A stretch of 7,788 bases of DNA from Methylomonas sp. (GTDB lineage: Bacteria > Pseudomonadota > Gammaproteobacteria > Methylococcales > Methylomonadaceae), in contig JALXCS010000076.1 in the NCBI GenBank assembly GCA_026990815.1, positions 1 through 7,788 on the forward strand, in the 5' to 3' direction. Shown here in pieces: positions 7,301 to 7,788 of this stretch (positions are counted from its first letter, which is position 1; each line of letters begins with the position of its first letter). The notes below the pieces were generated by a model. That model searched no databases, had not been told where the DNA came from, and saw only the letters and a list, made by a program, of their open reading frames with translations. The translations under genes were made by a program, and so were the position numbers.

Positions 7301-7472
7301 CCGGAGTTGCTCCTTCGTAGGAGGCTCTGATGTTGACGGTATCGGTATCGAAACGCGGCAGAATTTCCATCGGGATTCTGGGGTACGAATAAATTCCTGC
7401 CAGAATGATCAGCAGCATCAATAAATTAGCCGCGACATCATTGTAAGTAAACCAGCGGATCAAGCTTGTCAT
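4356..7472 (-). CDS. RND efflux transporter permease subunit (AcrB/AcrD/AcrF superfamily)
   Basis: This is the proton-driven inner-membrane pump of a tripartite efflux system, 1038 residues, a full length for the superfamily. Two similar halves each have one membrane helix (about 14-30 and 528-546), a large periplasmic region (about 31-330 and 547-868) and a five-helix bundle (about 333-480 and 870-1028). TM4 carries the paired aspartates of the proton path (IIVDDAIV, Asp397/Asp398). Near TM11, Arg967 and Thr974 fit AcrB Arg971 and Thr978. In TM10, at the place of AcrB Lys940, the sequence is VVVNDSLVLID, so the lysine is replaced by Asn937. The substrate cannot be read from sequence; heavy-metal efflux (CusA/CzcA) seems less likely than organic compounds, but this is weak. 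ATG 7472 was chosen because MTSLIRWFTYNDVAANLL is the family's usual start and it lies five bases after the adaptor stop, with GGGAA eight bases upstream. The frame stays open up to an ATG at 7568, which would overlap the adaptor by about 90 bases. Confidence 0.95.
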   Translation of the reverse strand: MTSLIRWFTYNDVAANLLMLLIILAGIYSYPRIPMEILPRFDTDTVNIRASYEGATPVEMEQNVVARIEQAISDLIGIKQILATALEGTCNIEVEIAHGFSEREIMEDIKNRIDSIETFPEEMRPPVITLNQRNIDVISVVVSGDLEQRQLRRAAEKVADDLRSKPGISQVELVGALNYEISIEISEQNLNRYELTFNEIAEAIRRSSVDIPAGQIRTQGGDIMLSSRGLKYSQEEFSNIVIHTSNDGIRLTLGEIAEIKDGFVEGQVTSRYQGKPALMVDVTRVSVENAVEIAETVKKYILEARDRLPSSVNLSYWRDRSKIIKGRINLLLSSAFQGGILVFILLTLFLRLKIAFWVCIGIPVSFFGVIALMPLMDVTINVTSMFAFIMVLGIIVDDAIVTAENIATHLEMTDNPVEATIQGVKEVAVPVTFGVMTTVVAFLPMLNIEGSRGKIFASIALVVIPALLFSLLETKLILPAHLKNIRPLSDKAKKSWLCRIQNHCSGFLNQFIQEIYQPFLEKVINQRYLTLAVFIGLTIILLSLVASGRLAFTFFPRVESEVATATLKFPVGTPFALTEKYTRQIAEAAYQLQKKYINEETGSSIIKAVYSIAGYPSRAGNAQPHLGKIRFEVVPPEKRQPYISVSQLTREWRKMIGIIPGVEELSFRSEIGHRLNPIDIQIQSDNLQQLKAITEEIKQLLTTYQDINDIYDNAESGKQEIQLTIKPQAELLGLSLQDLAAQVRQAFYGLEVQRIQRNKEDVKVMLRYPASERKSLNNLESMLIRTQNGAELPFSDVVEIKYGRGPTAILHVDGRRSINVRADINKEKGNANRIKQEIDKFMQKLLEKYPDVRYSQEGEAKEQRESFHSLMLGSIFIFVCIYALLAIPFQSYFQPLVVILAIPFGLMGALLGHLLMGMHLSINSLLGMLALAGVVVNDSLVLIDRFNTLRDNGWQTKTAIIQAGCDRFRAIMLTSLTTFAGLMPLIFEKDTQAQFLIPMVVSLGYGILFATLVSLVLIPAVSIILEDVCFGFRKKNRN

Positions 7473-7477
7473 TAAAG

Positions 7478-7788
7478 TTATTCCCGATTTGGCGTCTGGT
7501 GCTGATTTTTCTTGATTATTGGTGAAACAGGCATACCTTTCGCAGTTGATGCAACAGGCGTGATGCAAAGTAAATCTCCTTCCTTAACGCCGTCAGTAAT
7601 GATGATGACCTGATCATTTTGCCAAATTGGTTTGATCTGATGAGCCAAAAGTTTTTTATGTTTATCGACCAACATAATTTGCGAGTTTTCCCTGACTGCT
7701 GTTCTGGGGATGACGAAGATATTTTTCAGTATTTTAGCTTTGATCTTGGCTTCTACATACTGGCCTATTTTTAGCGGTGGTTTGTGGG
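7478..7788 (-). CDS. RND efflux periplasmic adaptor, C-terminal part (5' end outside window)
   Basis: The frame is open from the right edge to TAA at 7478-7480, giving 103 complete codons of a protein whose start lies beyond base 7788. The visible part matches the end of the RND membrane-fusion family: IGQYVEAKIKAKIL, the IPRTAVREN strand typical of the beta-barrel to membrane-proximal transition, then ITDGVKEGDLLCITP, followed by a polar tail (IIKKNQHQTPNRE). It should bridge the RND permease encoded five bases downstream and an outer-membrane channel, and is normally anchored in the inner membrane by a lipid or N-terminal helix not visible here. The tight spacing implies one transcript, and the permease ribosome site lies within the last adaptor codons, so translational coupling is likely. 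It is a different adaptor type from the HlyD-like protein at 2988-4280, and the two should not be confused. Confidence 0.9.
   Translation of the reverse strand, partial: HKPPLKIGQYVEAKIKAKILKNIFVIPRTAVRENSQIMLVDKHKKLLAHQIKPIWQNDQVIIITDGVKEGDLLCITPVASTAKGMPVSPIIKKNQHQTPNRE

Noticed and set aside
7473..7568. 32-residue N-terminal extension of the RND permease from ATG 7568
   Set aside because: The extension is Cys-rich, unlike any RND start I know, and it overlaps the conserved adaptor C-terminus in another frame. The normal family start is at 7472.
1..7788. Wholly new system, defence island or mobile element
   Set aside because: Every sizeable frame belongs to a known T1SS or RND family. I see no transposase, integrase, terminal inverted repeats, tRNA, CRISPR-like spacing or defence-type domain.

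Overview
The window reads as a piece of a Gram-negative, probably gammaproteobacterial, chromosome of moderate to low GC. This placement is inferred from the close resemblance of the secretion proteins to E. coli HlyB/HlyD and from the presence of a tripartite RND pump. I cannot name a genus.

Two convergent gene blocks fill the window. On the + strand, from the left edge to 4280, is a type I secretion (T1SS) cassette in hlyA-hlyB-hlyD order. It holds the C-terminal end of an RTX (nonapeptide-repeat) exported protein cut by the left edge, a HlyB-type ABC exporter with a non-catalytic C39-like N-terminal domain, and a HlyD-type membrane fusion protein. The exporter and fusion protein would form the inner-membrane and periplasmic parts of a channel that recognises the uncleaved C-terminal signal of the RTX protein and exports it in one step. 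The outer-membrane (TolC-like) component is not in the window. A hairpin lies between cargo and exporter genes, and a hairpin followed by a T-tract ends the cassette.

On the - strand, from the right edge back to 4356, is an RND efflux operon: the C-terminal third or so of a periplasmic adaptor cut by the right edge, then, five bases after its stop, a complete 1038-residue RND permease. The blocks meet tail to tail across a 75-base gap (4281-4355). Nothing ties them functionally, although both kinds of machine usually need a TolC-type outer-membrane channel.

No RNA genes, insertion sequences, CRISPR arrays, integrases or other mobile-element signs are visible. All genes belong to known families and I do not see a wholly new system. 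The points most worth a second look are an eight-G tract in the exporter gene that could act as an on/off slippage switch, the exporter's real start codon (TTG at 745, which restores HlyB residue numbering exactly), the doubly degenerate peptidase-like domain, the cargo/exporter hairpin, and the short N-terminus and unusual translation-initiation region of the HlyD-like gene.
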